The notes under the pieces were generated by a model. That model searched no databases. It worked only from the letters and a program-made list of their open reading frames with translations, and was not told the origin of the DNA. From contig JAPOYR010000011.1 of NCBI GenBank assembly GCA_026706485.1, positions 434,001 through 498,000 on the forward strand: a stretch of DNA of 64,000 bases, written 5' to 3'. This DNA comes from Chloroflexota bacterium (GTDB lineage Bacteria > Chloroflexota > UBA11872). A program made the position numbers and the translations under genes. Each line of letters opens with the position of its first letter. Within the stretch, counting starts at the first letter, position 1. Below are positions 8,104-15,880 of this stretch, piece after piece.

Positions 8104-9222
8104 GTGCTAGAATCCCGCTCACCTGCGACGGAGGACTTGCCGGCGGTGGCCGATCAGCTCGATGAGCTCCGGCGCGCGGTGGACGCGTCGGATGATGAGT
8201 TGGTTCGGCTGCTGAGCGAGCGGGCGGGCGTGGTCCGCCGCATCGGCACCCTCAAATCCGCGGCCTCGAGCCCGTCGTATTCGCCAGACCGCGAGCGCGC
8301 GATCCTGGACCGCGTCGCGGCGTCCAACCCCGGCCCCCTGAGCGCGGCGCACATCCGAGACATCTTTCGCGAAATCATCTCCGCGTGCCGCAGCCTCGAA
8401 GAGCCCGAGCGGGTGGTGTTTCTGGGTCCCGCCTACACCTTCAGCCATGAGGCCGCGCGCGCCCACTTCGGACGCTCGGCGGACTATCTCCCCGCCGAGT
8501 CGTTTCGCGAGGTCTTTGCTCATGTCGAACGCGGCGACGCGGCCTATGGCCTCGTCCCGGTCGAAAACTCAACCAGCGGCACCATTGGCGAGACCCTGGA
8601 TCTGTTTTCCGAACACGATGTGGCGATTTGCGGTGAAGTGGTGGTACCGATTTCGCACAACCTCATCGCCACAGCCATCGAAGACACCTACGAGACGGTC
8701 TTTTCGCACGCCCAGGCTCTGCACCAGTGCCGCGACTGGCTGGCGCACCAATTGCCGGCGGCAACCCGACACGAGGTAGCCAGCACGTCGGAGGCCGCCC
8801 AGCGCGCCAGCGGCCAGCCCGGAACGGCTGCCATCGGCACCGTGGCCGCCGCCGAGGCCTATGGGCTGACGGTGGTGCGCGGCCACATCCAGGACCTTGC
8901 GGCCAACCGGACCCGCTTCTACGTGATCGCGCGCCGGCCCGCGAGCCGCACCGGGAAAGACCGCACCGCGCTGCTCGTTTCCATCCGCGACCGCGTGGGA
9001 GCGCTGCACGACATGCTGGGCATGCTGCGCAGCCACGACGTTAACTTGAACTTCATTCAGTCGCGCCCATCCCGTATCAAGCCCGGCGACTACCTGTTCT
9101 TCCTCGAACTGACCGGGCACCCGGACGACCCGAACGTGGGTCAAGCGCTGGCCGAGCTTGCCCGGACGAGCGTGCTTGCTCGCGTGCTCGGGGCGTGGCC
9201 GGTCAGTGCGGCGCCCGACTAG
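8104..9222 (+). CDS. pheA: Bifunctional chorismate mutase / prephenate dehydratase
   Basis: A 372-aa P-protein for phenylalanine synthesis. An AroQ-type chorismate mutase helix bundle lies at about 15-90 (LRRAVDASDDELVRLLSERA). A prephenate dehydratase domain follows (VFLGPAYTFSHEAARAHFG; VPVENSTSGTIGETLDL; the catalytic TRF in ANRTRFYVI). A C-terminal ACT domain (VGALHDMLGMLRSHDVNLN and the ESRP-like QSRPSR) should give feedback inhibition by phenylalanine. Starts at GTG. The last codons overlap by 4 nt the end of the convergent DUF951 gene. It lies 102 nt after the KBL/BioF-type gene on the same strand. Confidence 0.93.
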   Translation: MLESRSPATEDLPAVADQLDELRRAVDASDDELVRLLSERAGVVRRIGTLKSAASSPSYSPDRERAILDRVAASNPGPLSAAHIRDIFREIISACRSLEEPERVVFLGPAYTFSHEAARAHFGRSADYLPAESFREVFAHVERGDAAYGLVPVENSTSGTIGETLDLFSEHDVAICGEVVVPISHNLIATAIEDTYETVFSHAQALHQCRDWLAHQLPAATRHEVASTSEAAQRASGQPGTAAIGTVAAAEAYGLTVVRGHIQDLAANRTRFYVIARRPASRTGKDRTALLVSIRDRVGALHDMLGMLRSHDVNLNFIQSRPSRIKPGDYLFFLELTGHPDDPNVGQALAELARTSVLARVLGAWPVSAAPD

Positions 9223-9443
9223 CTCGGTTTCGCAGTCTCGGCGCTGAGCCGCGGATGCATGCGGCGTGCCAACTCGCGGCGCGCCAGAAAGATCCGACGA
9301 CCGCATCCCGCGCAGCGGAGCCCCACGTCGCCGCCCACCCGGGTTACGGTCCAGGTGTCCGCGCCGCACGGATGCGCCTTGCGCATGCGCACCGTTTCTC
9401 CGACGGTGAACTGGGGAACGCCGGACGACGTTGCCTCAGTCAC
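9219..9443 (-). CDS. DUF951 family protein
   Basis: A 74-aa protein matching DUF951: FTVGETVRMRKAHPCGADTW, then VTRVGGDVGLRCAGCGRRIFL and a basic tail. The conserved KxHPCG and CxGCGxxI cysteine motifs are present, giving a possible zinc or nucleic acid site. Members are found mainly in Firmicutes, Chloroflexota and relatives and are of unknown function. The GTG start overlaps the pyrF stop (GTGA, 4 nt), so translation is likely coupled. The 3' end overlaps the convergent pheA end. Confidence 0.85.
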   Translation of the reverse strand: MTEATSSGVPQFTVGETVRMRKAHPCGADTWTVTRVGGDVGLRCAGCGRRIFLARRELARRMHPRLSAETAKPS

Positions 9444-10315
9444 GCGGATCGGACGGCGTTGATGCGGTCGCGCATCTCTTGCACCGCGGCACGGGCCGCG
9501 AGCGCGTAGTCGGCATCGGCTGACGCCCAGAGCGCGGAGCGCCCCGCGTTGATAAGCACCCCGGCCGGCGCATCACCAAACCCGGCGCGCACGACGGCGT
9601 CCAAATCTCCGCCTTGGGCGCCGACGCCCGGTGCCAGCAACGGGACGCTTGGCGCCGCGGCACGCATGCGCCGCGCGTCGTCGGCCCGAGTGGCGCCGAC
9701 AACCGCTCCCAGGTTGCCCATCGCCGCCCGCGATTGAATTTCGGCGGCCAGGCGCACGAACAGTGGAGCCGCGTCCCGCGAACCACCTTGAACGGCGTCC
9801 GCGTCGGGATTGCTGCTGCGCGCCCACACGAACACGCCGCGCGTCGGATCGACGAGCATCGGCTCAACCGTGTCCCACCCGCCGTAGACGTCGACGGTCA
9901 CCGCGTCAGCGTCGAACACATCGAATGCCGCCCGAGCGTAGTGCTCCATGGAGTCCGAGACGTCACCGAACTTTCCATCGAGGATCACGATGGCGCGATG
10001 ATCGATATGTTCAATGATGTCGGTAAGCAACTGGATTCCATCAGTTCCCATGGCAAGATAATGGGCCAGATTAGGCTTGAACGCCGACACATCTTCAACA
10101 GATGCGTCAATGACGTTTCGCAAGAACATGCCAGCGCCCTCGACCGTGTGCGGGATATTCAGCGGCAAACGCTCGCATAGAACATCCAGTCCGAGGCAGA
10201 CCCACGACTGCTTGGCCTCGGCCTCGGCCCACAGCCTTGCCGAGAAATCCGGTGGGTCGGTGGAAACGCCGAGCGCTTCGAACTGACCGGCCGCGGGCCG
10301 TGGTCGATGACTCAT
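9440..10315 (-). CDS. pyrF: Orotidine 5'-phosphate decarboxylase (PyrF, type 2)
   Basis: Last step of de novo UMP synthesis. About 291 aa, the longer 'type 2' OMP decarboxylase: WVCLGLDVL, AFKPNLAHYLAMG, the catalytic AIVILDGKFGDVSDSMEHYA segment (D-x-K-x-x-D charge network), VTVDVYGG, and the phosphate-binding ending (LLAPGVGAQGGD, LINAGRSALWA). The ATG at 10315 is chosen over the in-frame TTG at 10348. It ends in a GTGA overlap with the DUF951 gene and is divergent from the LysM gene. Other pyr genes are not in the window. Confidence 0.93.
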   Translation of the reverse strand: MSHRPRPAAGQFEALGVSTDPPDFSARLWAEAEAKQSWVCLGLDVLCERLPLNIPHTVEGAGMFLRNVIDASVEDVSAFKPNLAHYLAMGTDGIQLLTDIIEHIDHRAIVILDGKFGDVSDSMEHYARAAFDVFDADAVTVDVYGGWDTVEPMLVDPTRGVFVWARSSNPDADAVQGGSRDAAPLFVRLAAEIQSRAAMGNLGAVVGATRADDARRMRAAAPSVPLLAPGVGAQGGDLDAVVRAGFGDAPAGVLINAGRSALWASADADYALAARAAVQEMRDRINAVRSA

Positions 10316-10372
10316 GCTCGCCGGCAATGGTAGCCTATCGGCCCCCAATCAGAACGCAGCGGGTGCGCGCCG

Positions 10373-10603
10373 GTGGACCTTCGCAAGCTATTCCGAAAAA
10401 CCCCGGCGCCCAACGAGTGGCCGATTCGCCACACGATCAAGGTGATGCCGCGGGAAACGCTGCGAACGATCGCCGAGCGCGAATACGGCGACCAACAGCA
10501 GTGGGAGATTATCTTCGAGCGCAATAGGTGGCGATTTGACGGCGAGGATCCTCAGGCGATTTATCCCGGAATGGATCTCGATATCCCGGAACCCGCGACC
10601 TAA
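10373..10603 (+). CDS. Small LysM-domain protein
   Basis: A 76-aa protein with a single LysM repeat and no signal peptide: IRHTIKVMPRETLRTIAERE, then YGDQQQWEIIFERNRW and AIYPGMDLDIPE, the usual 'GxTLxxIA...Y...W..I...N......I.PGq.L.IP' pattern. LysM binds N-acetylglucosamine polymers when exported; here it is probably cytosolic or a scaffold like the phage baseplate/XkdP-type LysM proteins. GTG start, divergent from pyrF. The gene is followed by two tRNA genes on the other strand. Confidence 0.8.
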   Translation: MDLRKLFRKTPAPNEWPIRHTIKVMPRETLRTIAEREYGDQQQWEIIFERNRWRFDGEDPQAIYPGMDLDIPEPAT

Positions 10604-10621
10604 GGCAATGCCAACTCCTGG

Positions 10622-10706
10622 TGCCGAAGGTCGGGATCGAACCGACACGAGGAGTTACCTCACTGGTTTTTGAGACCAGCGCGTCTACCAATTCCGCCAC
10701 TTCGGC
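10622..10706 (-). tRNA. tRNA-Leu (anticodon CAA)
   Basis: 85-nt class II cloverleaf on the minus strand. Acceptor GCCGAAG/CTTCGGC with discriminator A; D-arm GGCGGAATTGGTAGACGC; anticodon stem CTGGT/ACCAG with loop CTCAAAA (CAA); a long variable arm; T-arm GGTTCGATCCC. No CCA is encoded. Confidence 0.95.
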
Positions 10707-10712
10707 GCGTGG

Positions 10713-10786
10713 CAGGAGTGGAGGGACTCGAACCCCCGACCTACGGTTTTGGAGACCGTTGCTCTAGCCAACTGAGCTACACTCCT
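10713..10786 (-). tRNA. tRNA-Trp (anticodon CCA)
   Basis: 74-nt cloverleaf. Acceptor AGGAGTG/CACTCCT with discriminator G; D-arm TAGCTCAGTTGGCTAGAGC; anticodon stem ACGGT/ACCGT with loop CTCCAAA (CCA); T-arm GGGTTCGAGTCCC. It is 6 nt upstream of tRNA-Leu in transcription order, so the two are likely cotranscribed. No CCA is encoded. Confidence 0.95.
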
Positions 10787-11204
10787 CTGCCGGGTTCACG
10801 GTAGCACAGGATCAGCGCGCGGCGGTCACAATCCTAGGCGTTGCGTGAGCCGCAATTCTTGCGGATTACCCCCTTGCTCGTCGACGCGACTGGCGATGCA
10901 ATCAGGATGGCGCTGCAACCACATTCCATCGCTGTCAACGTATTTGTGGACGAGCAATCATGGCAGATCGCTTGTCCATACTCCTGTACGCCGACTTAGG
11001 TTGAATGGACCATGAATTCCCGCCTTCTCGGGAATGACGAATGGTCCATTGGATGCTTTACATATGATTGCTTGATGTCAGTGTCATTGCCTGACTTGCG
11101 AAAGATTGACTGAAAGTAAATCAGGCAAACAGCGAATCCAGGCCTTCCATATGGCGACACGCATTGAGACTTCTTACATCGACAACAATAATAGTCGACG
11201 TGAT
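10787..11204. other. Intergenic region, lower GC, with nested palindrome
   Basis: About 420 bp between tRNA-Trp and the next protein gene, with no convincing ORF. Base composition is visibly more AT-rich than the surroundings from about 11040 on. It holds the nested inverted repeat at 11004-11050. Confidence 0.55.
11004..11050. repeat. REP-like palindrome nested in a 10-bp outer inverted repeat
   Basis: The outer arms AATGGACCAT (11004-11013) and ATGGTCCATT (11041-11050) are perfect reverse complements. They enclose a copy of the REP-like core (GAATTCCCGCC-TTCTCGGGAATGACGA) in which the loop side is TTCTC in place of TTCGC. Confidence 0.75.
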
Positions 11205-12191
11205 CTATTCGCCTTCCGACCAGCGCTGGTATTCGCTCCAAATATCGCCAGCCCCATTGTCCGGCTTGAAGACGATGCGGCCGTTCCAGCGATACGACGC
11301 GCCAACCTGACAGTTCTTCATCACGATGCCGAAGTCCCAAGCGGGGTTGCGCGGTCCGCCTCCGGTCGGCTGGATGGCAAACCGCAGGTGGTCATCCGTG
11401 CGCAGCATCAGGGCCAGCGCCATGTTCCGCCAGCGGCCGAACATCACGGGCTCGGCGAAGCGCATCGGTTGGATGTTGTGCAACAGGCGCCCGGCGGGGT
11501 CCGGCTCGTGGGGCAGCAACTGCGCCTCCCGCTCCGAGGCAAGGGCGCGCGCGTCGTGCGGCGGCTCGGCCAGCGTCGCCACCCAGTCACTCTCCGCCCC
11601 CGGCCGCGCCCGGGCGCGAACGTACGTGGTCTTGACCTCGGGCCGCCGGATGTAGCAGGCCCAAAACAACCCCATCCAATCACCGCTGAATGAGCCTGGG
11701 TGCGGAAGAATCTCAGTTTCCAGGTCGACGTAGTGCGGCGGCACGACCCTAAATGTGGTCCGCACGTCGACGCGTTGCGGCGATTGGACGCTTGTCGTCA
11801 GGACTACGGTGGATTCGTCCACGCGCGTGAGGCCGCTGGGTGTGGGCGCGCCGCCCGGTCGCCCATCGACCCAGCGCGGCCGAAATGACGAACCGTCGGC
11901 GTCATAGACAAACTCGAAGTTCAGTCCGCTCCCGCCGCCCACGCCGAAGACGTTCTCCGCCGGGCCGCGGCGGCTGAAGAGCTGTCGGATGCCGTTGTAG
12001 CCGGTGTAGCGGTCGAAGCGGTAGGGGCCGTCTTCGAACGTGCCGTCCTTGATCGCGGCCATGCGGGCGTCGTCACGGGTTGGGGGGTCGGCGGCGTCGG
12101 CGTTGTCAACGACCTCAACGAACAAATCGCCCGCGGCAAGAAACTGCGTGCCCATGGGTGCCTCGATGCGCTGCTGGATCGTGGCTGGCAT
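11205..12191 (-). CDS. Hypothetical protein of glycan-type locus (DUF, beta-rich)
   Basis: A 328-aa protein without signal peptide or membrane segment. Alternating hydrophobic strands and Gly/Asp turns suggest a beta-sandwich: FDRYTGYNGIRQLF, FGVGGGSGLNFEFVYDADG, VVLTTSVQSPQRVDVRTTF, VDLETEILPHPG, WMGLFWACYIRRPEVK, MALALMLRTDDHLRFAIQPT, and a C-terminus with WDFGIVMKNCQVGASYRW. It resembles carbohydrate-active or carbohydrate-binding proteins in style, but I do not recognise the family. It is divergent, with an 80-bp gap, from the tandem hydrolase-like genes, which suggests a shared role in sugar handling. Confidence 0.7.
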   Translation of the reverse strand: MPATIQQRIEAPMGTQFLAAGDLFVEVVDNADAADPPTRDDARMAAIKDGTFEDGPYRFDRYTGYNGIRQLFSRRGPAENVFGVGGGSGLNFEFVYDADGSSFRPRWVDGRPGGAPTPSGLTRVDESTVVLTTSVQSPQRVDVRTTFRVVPPHYVDLETEILPHPGSFSGDWMGLFWACYIRRPEVKTTYVRARARPGAESDWVATLAEPPHDARALASEREAQLLPHEPDPAGRLLHNIQPMRFAEPVMFGRWRNMALALMLRTDDHLRFAIQPTGGGPRNPAWDFGIVMKNCQVGASYRWNGRIVFKPDNGAGDIWSEYQRWSEGE

Positions 12192-12270
12192 AGCGTCTGA
12201 TAGGCTTCGCCGTCAACTGGTGGCCCGCGCAATCGACGGCGATGCGCGAGCCGGCGGAAGGGGTTGCGCC

Positions 12271-14076
12271 GTGACTGGGGATGAGCACGACCGCATCGCG
12301 GACCGATGGCTCGCCAGCGATCCCATCTATCTGACGGACCTGGACCGGTGCGAGCCGGCATCGGCTCTGGTTGACGTGCCCGCGCTGCGGCACTGGCGCA
12401 AGCTGGCCTACACCACCGACGACCTGGAAGGCACGATGCTGCTGGCCGGCCCGCAGACCGCGGCGCCGACCGTCACCTATCCGCTCGAAGCGTCGGGCTG
12501 GCATGCCATTTCGGTTGGACTCGTGCGATGCCATGCCGGAGGCCACCACGCCCGGTACAGCGAGCTCGAGGTTCGGCTCACCGACGACCAGGTGTCGACG
12601 ATGCTGACTCTCCCCTCGCTGGCGGATCACTATCCCGACGAGCCCATGCCGGAGCACCGGGAAGTGGCGGAGCTGTTTTGGAAATGCGCGGAGCTGGACG
12701 GGCAACAGCTCGAGCTGGGTCAGCCGGCGGCCCGCCTGAAGTCCGGCGACGAGCACGCGTCGTTTGCCTGCGGCGCGGTGCACGTGGCGTATATCAAGCT
12801 GGTGCCGCTCACCGACGACGAGGCGGCTCAAGTCGCGGCGGATCGGCAGCGAGCCGACACCAAGCGACTTTTCGCGCACAACGACTCCCACGGGCCCCAT
12901 TGGGTTTGGCGGCTGACGTCGGCAGACGAGATTCGCCGCGAGATCGAGCCCTATCGCGACACCGACTTCAGCCGCATGTATTGGGAAGCCGGGGGCGGCG
13001 ACGAGGTCCACTACTTCTCGAAGATCGCGCACATCCCGACGATCGAGGAGGTGCAGGACTTCAATCGCCGCGGCGACCGGCTCCATGCCGAGAGCTGGCG
13101 CGTGTTCCGCGATGCGGGGATCGACCCGTTTGCCGTCGCGGTGGACCACACCCACGAGCTCGGCATGGAGTTTCACGCGGCCTGGCGAGTTTCGGGGTTC
13201 CACTACCCGCCGCCAATCGACCACAACAACTTTGGCGATACGTTCTACGACCGCCACCCAGAGTGGCGCGGCGAGGACCGCCGGGGCCGGCGCACGCCGA
13301 TCATGGCCTACACCTACGAGGGTGTGCGCCAGTTCGCGGTTTCCCTGTTTCGCGAAATGACGAAATACCCGATCGACGGCGTGTGTCCGCTCTTCAATCG
13401 GCGTCTGCCGCTGGTGGAGTACGAGCCGCCGTTGGTGGAAGGATTCAAGCGCGAGTTCGGCGCCGATCCGCGCGAGCTGGACGAGCGCGATCCAACCTGG
13501 CTGGCCTATCGCTCGCGCGTCCTCACCCAGTTCATGCGCGAGCTGCGGCAGGCGATGGACGACGTAAGCCGGGAGCAGGGGCGGTCGACGCCGATTGCGG
13601 TGTCGGCCGTCGTCGAAGGCACCGAGGCCGCCAACGCCTTCTTTGGCTGCGATCTCAAGACCTGGGCCCAGGACGGCCTGGTCGACACACTGATTCCCTA
13701 CGTCTCCGACTTGGAATCGCGCGGCTCCGTGGCGCCCTGGTCCGACGCACGGGAGCTGGACTATTTCCTGGATGCGGTCGACGGCACGTCGTGCCTGCTG
13801 GCGCCGAACGTGATGCCGCGCCGGATGAGTCCCGAGGACTTTCGCCGACGGGCCGCCACGATCTACGGCGCGGGCGTCGAGCACTTGTTCTTCTGGGACT
13901 GCGCGGGCGGCCACGGACGCGCGAACTACCGCCCGATGTGGAACGCGGTGCGGCGCCTGGGCCACGTGGACGAGGTGCTGGCCTGGAGCCGCGACGGCGA
14001 GCCGGAGTTGGGCTGGATCTCGTCCGACCTGCGAAGCGTGGGCGGCTGGAGCACGGCGTACGCCGATGCCGGGTAG
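12271..14076 (+). CDS. Putative TIM-barrel glycoside hydrolase-like protein (copy 1)
   Basis: A 601-aa protein, paralogous to the next gene over its whole length. Residues 1-200 form a beta-rich N-terminal domain (GTMLLAGPQTAAPTVTYPLE, GWHAISVGL). From about 205 a barrel-like region begins: RLFAHNDSHGPHW, EIRREIEPYRDTDFSRMYWE, GMEFHAAWRVSGFH (compare family-10-like GHL proteins), YPIDGVCPLFNRRLPLVEYE, and FMRELRQAMDDVSREQG, ending with GVEHLFFWDC. Conserved Asp/Glu/His clusters are consistent with a hydrolase, but catalytic residues are not assigned. GTG start at 12271 with GGAAGGGG about 8 nt upstream. No signal peptide, so it is cytosolic. The 3' end overlaps the next gene by 11 nt. Confidence 0.75.
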   Translation: MTGDEHDRIADRWLASDPIYLTDLDRCEPASALVDVPALRHWRKLAYTTDDLEGTMLLAGPQTAAPTVTYPLEASGWHAISVGLVRCHAGGHHARYSELEVRLTDDQVSTMLTLPSLADHYPDEPMPEHREVAELFWKCAELDGQQLELGQPAARLKSGDEHASFACGAVHVAYIKLVPLTDDEAAQVAADRQRADTKRLFAHNDSHGPHWVWRLTSADEIRREIEPYRDTDFSRMYWEAGGGDEVHYFSKIAHIPTIEEVQDFNRRGDRLHAESWRVFRDAGIDPFAVAVDHTHELGMEFHAAWRVSGFHYPPPIDHNNFGDTFYDRHPEWRGEDRRGRRTPIMAYTYEGVRQFAVSLFREMTKYPIDGVCPLFNRRLPLVEYEPPLVEGFKREFGADPRELDERDPTWLAYRSRVLTQFMRELRQAMDDVSREQGRSTPIAVSAVVEGTEAANAFFGCDLKTWAQDGLVDTLIPYVSDLESRGSVAPWSDARELDYFLDAVDGTSCLLAPNVMPRRMSPEDFRRRAATIYGAGVEHLFFWDCAGGHGRANYRPMWNAVRRLGHVDEVLAWSRDGEPELGWISSDLRSVGGWSTAYADAG

Positions 14077-15844
14077 CGCGAGCGTGGATCGCCACACCGA
14101 CCGCTGGCTTGCCGGTTCGCCGGTGTATCTGGCGGACCTCGACCGCTGCCTGCCCGCCGACGCCATGAACCCCGCGCCTGCCTTGCGGCGCTGGCGCGCG
14201 CTGCCATTCACGGCGGAGGCCTGCGCCGGGACGATGCTGCTGGCCGGTCCCGAAACCGCGGCGCCCGACGTCACCTATCCCCTCGATGTCGCGGGCTGGC
14301 ACGCGATTTCGATCGGCGTCTACGCCGAAACGCACGGGGAGAGCCGCGCGCTGCGCGCCCGGCTCACGGGCGAGCCGTCGTTCACGTACCTGGCGACGCA
14401 TCCCGACGAGGGCACGTTTCAGGCCGAGCACCTGCTGGAGCGCTTCTGGAAGATTGCGGACCTCACGGATCGGCAGATCGAGTTGGGACAGATCAGCCCC
14501 CGCGTGGGGTCCGGTGACGAGGCCGGCTCGTTCGTCTGCACGCCCGCGAACATCGCCTATATCAAGCTGGTTCCGCTGTCACCGGCCGAGGTGGAAGCGC
14601 ACTTGGCCGACGAGGCCCGCACCGACCGGCGGCGGCTGTTCGCGCACAACGACGCCCACGGCTATATCTGGAATGGCGGGCCGCTCACGGTCGAAGAGAT
14701 CCAGCGCGAGGTCGCGCCGTTGGCCGATTCGGACGTGGCGCGGATCTATTGGGAGGGCGCCGTCGGCGACCTGACGTTTTATCCGTCGGACATCGGCCAC
14801 ATGCCGACGGCTGATGGCGTGGAAGACTTCATGCGCGTCGGGGATCACACGCACGCGCGTGCCTGGCGGCACCTTCGCGACGAGGGGATCGACCCGCTGC
14901 GCGTCGCCGCCGAGACCGCGCAGTCAGTTGGGATCGAGCTGCACGCCTCATACCGCGTCGCCGGATTCCACTTTGCGGCGCCGATCTACGACTCGTGGAA
15001 CGCCGGAGGGTTCTACCTGGACCATCCCGAACTCCGCTGCGTGACACGCGACGGCTATCCGGCGCCGCGACTGTCCTATGCCTACCCCGAGACGCGGGAC
15101 CTGGTGATCTCGCTCTTGCGGGAGATGGCGAGCTATCCGGTCGACGGCGTGGCGCTGCTGTTCAATCGCCGCCCGCCGTTGCTGGAGTACGAGCCGCCGC
15201 TGGTGGAGGGATTCCAGGCGCAGTTCGGCTTGGACCCCCGCGCATTGGACGAGCGCGACGAGCGCTGGCTGCGATATCGCGCCGCATTCCTGACCACGTT
15301 CATGCGCGAGTTGCGCGCCGGACTGGACGCGACGGACCAGGAGTTGGGGCGCACCCGTCCGACGCAAATCTCAGCCGTCGTGCTGAGCAGCGAAGCCGAG
15401 AACCTGTACCGCGCCATCGACCTTCGCACGTGGGTCGCGCAAGGCCTGGTGGACACGGTGATTCCCTACAGCTCGGCGCCGAACCTTGACAGCGGCGCCG
15501 AAGCCTGGGGCGACCCGGCGTCCATCGAGTTCTTCACCGAGCTGGTGAACGGCACAGACTGCGTGCTGGCGCCGAACCTGATGCCGCGCTACGTGCCCCC
15601 GGCTGAACTGCGACGGCGCGCGCGCGAGCTCTACGACGCCGGCGTGACGCACTTCTTTGCCTGGGATGCCGTGATGCTCGGTGGGCGCGCAGTCTTCAAC
15701 GACTATTGGGACGCGCTGCGCCGTCTGGGCCATCGTGACGAGATTGCGGCCTGGAGCGAAGCGGGCGAGCCGTCCCTCGCCTCCACCACGATGCGTCTCC
15801 TGACGCTCGGCGACTGGGACATGTCCTACGCCACGCCGGGCTAG
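14066..15844 (+). CDS. Putative TIM-barrel glycoside hydrolase-like protein (copy 2)
   Basis: 592 aa, a diverged duplicate of the preceding protein. Shared blocks include DRWLAGSPVYLADLDRC, GTMLLAGPETAAPDVTYPLD, RRRLFAHNDAHGYIW, VARIYWEGAVGD, GIELHASYRVAGFHFAAPIY, YPVDGVALLFNRRPPLLEYE, LDPRALDERDERW and FFAWDAV. Its start codon lies inside the end of copy 1 (11-nt overlap), so translation is coupled. Retention of both copies suggests different substrates or a heteromer. Sure about the duplication, unsure about the reaction. Confidence 0.75.
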   Translation: MPGSASVDRHTDRWLAGSPVYLADLDRCLPADAMNPAPALRRWRALPFTAEACAGTMLLAGPETAAPDVTYPLDVAGWHAISIGVYAETHGESRALRARLTGEPSFTYLATHPDEGTFQAEHLLERFWKIADLTDRQIELGQISPRVGSGDEAGSFVCTPANIAYIKLVPLSPAEVEAHLADEARTDRRRLFAHNDAHGYIWNGGPLTVEEIQREVAPLADSDVARIYWEGAVGDLTFYPSDIGHMPTADGVEDFMRVGDHTHARAWRHLRDEGIDPLRVAAETAQSVGIELHASYRVAGFHFAAPIYDSWNAGGFYLDHPELRCVTRDGYPAPRLSYAYPETRDLVISLLREMASYPVDGVALLFNRRPPLLEYEPPLVEGFQAQFGLDPRALDERDERWLRYRAAFLTTFMRELRAGLDATDQELGRTRPTQISAVVLSSEAENLYRAIDLRTWVAQGLVDTVIPYSSAPNLDSGAEAWGDPASIEFFTELVNGTDCVLAPNLMPRYVPPAELRRRARELYDAGVTHFFAWDAVMLGGRAVFNDYWDALRRLGHRDEIAAWSEAGEPSLASTTMRLLTLGDWDMSYATPG

Positions 15845-15880
15845 CGCCGCCGTGCGGCAACCCGAACGACGGCGTGTCGC

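Noticed and set aside
10622..10786. tRNA pair as attachment site of an integrated element
   Set aside because: No integrase, no duplicated tRNA 3' end and no phage genes nearby; the region beyond is short and AT-richer only.
12115..14274. A 719-codon open frame antisense to the tandem hydrolase genes
   Set aside because: Rich in Arg/His/Ala with no fold-like pattern, and both plus-strand paralogues are conserved with each other.
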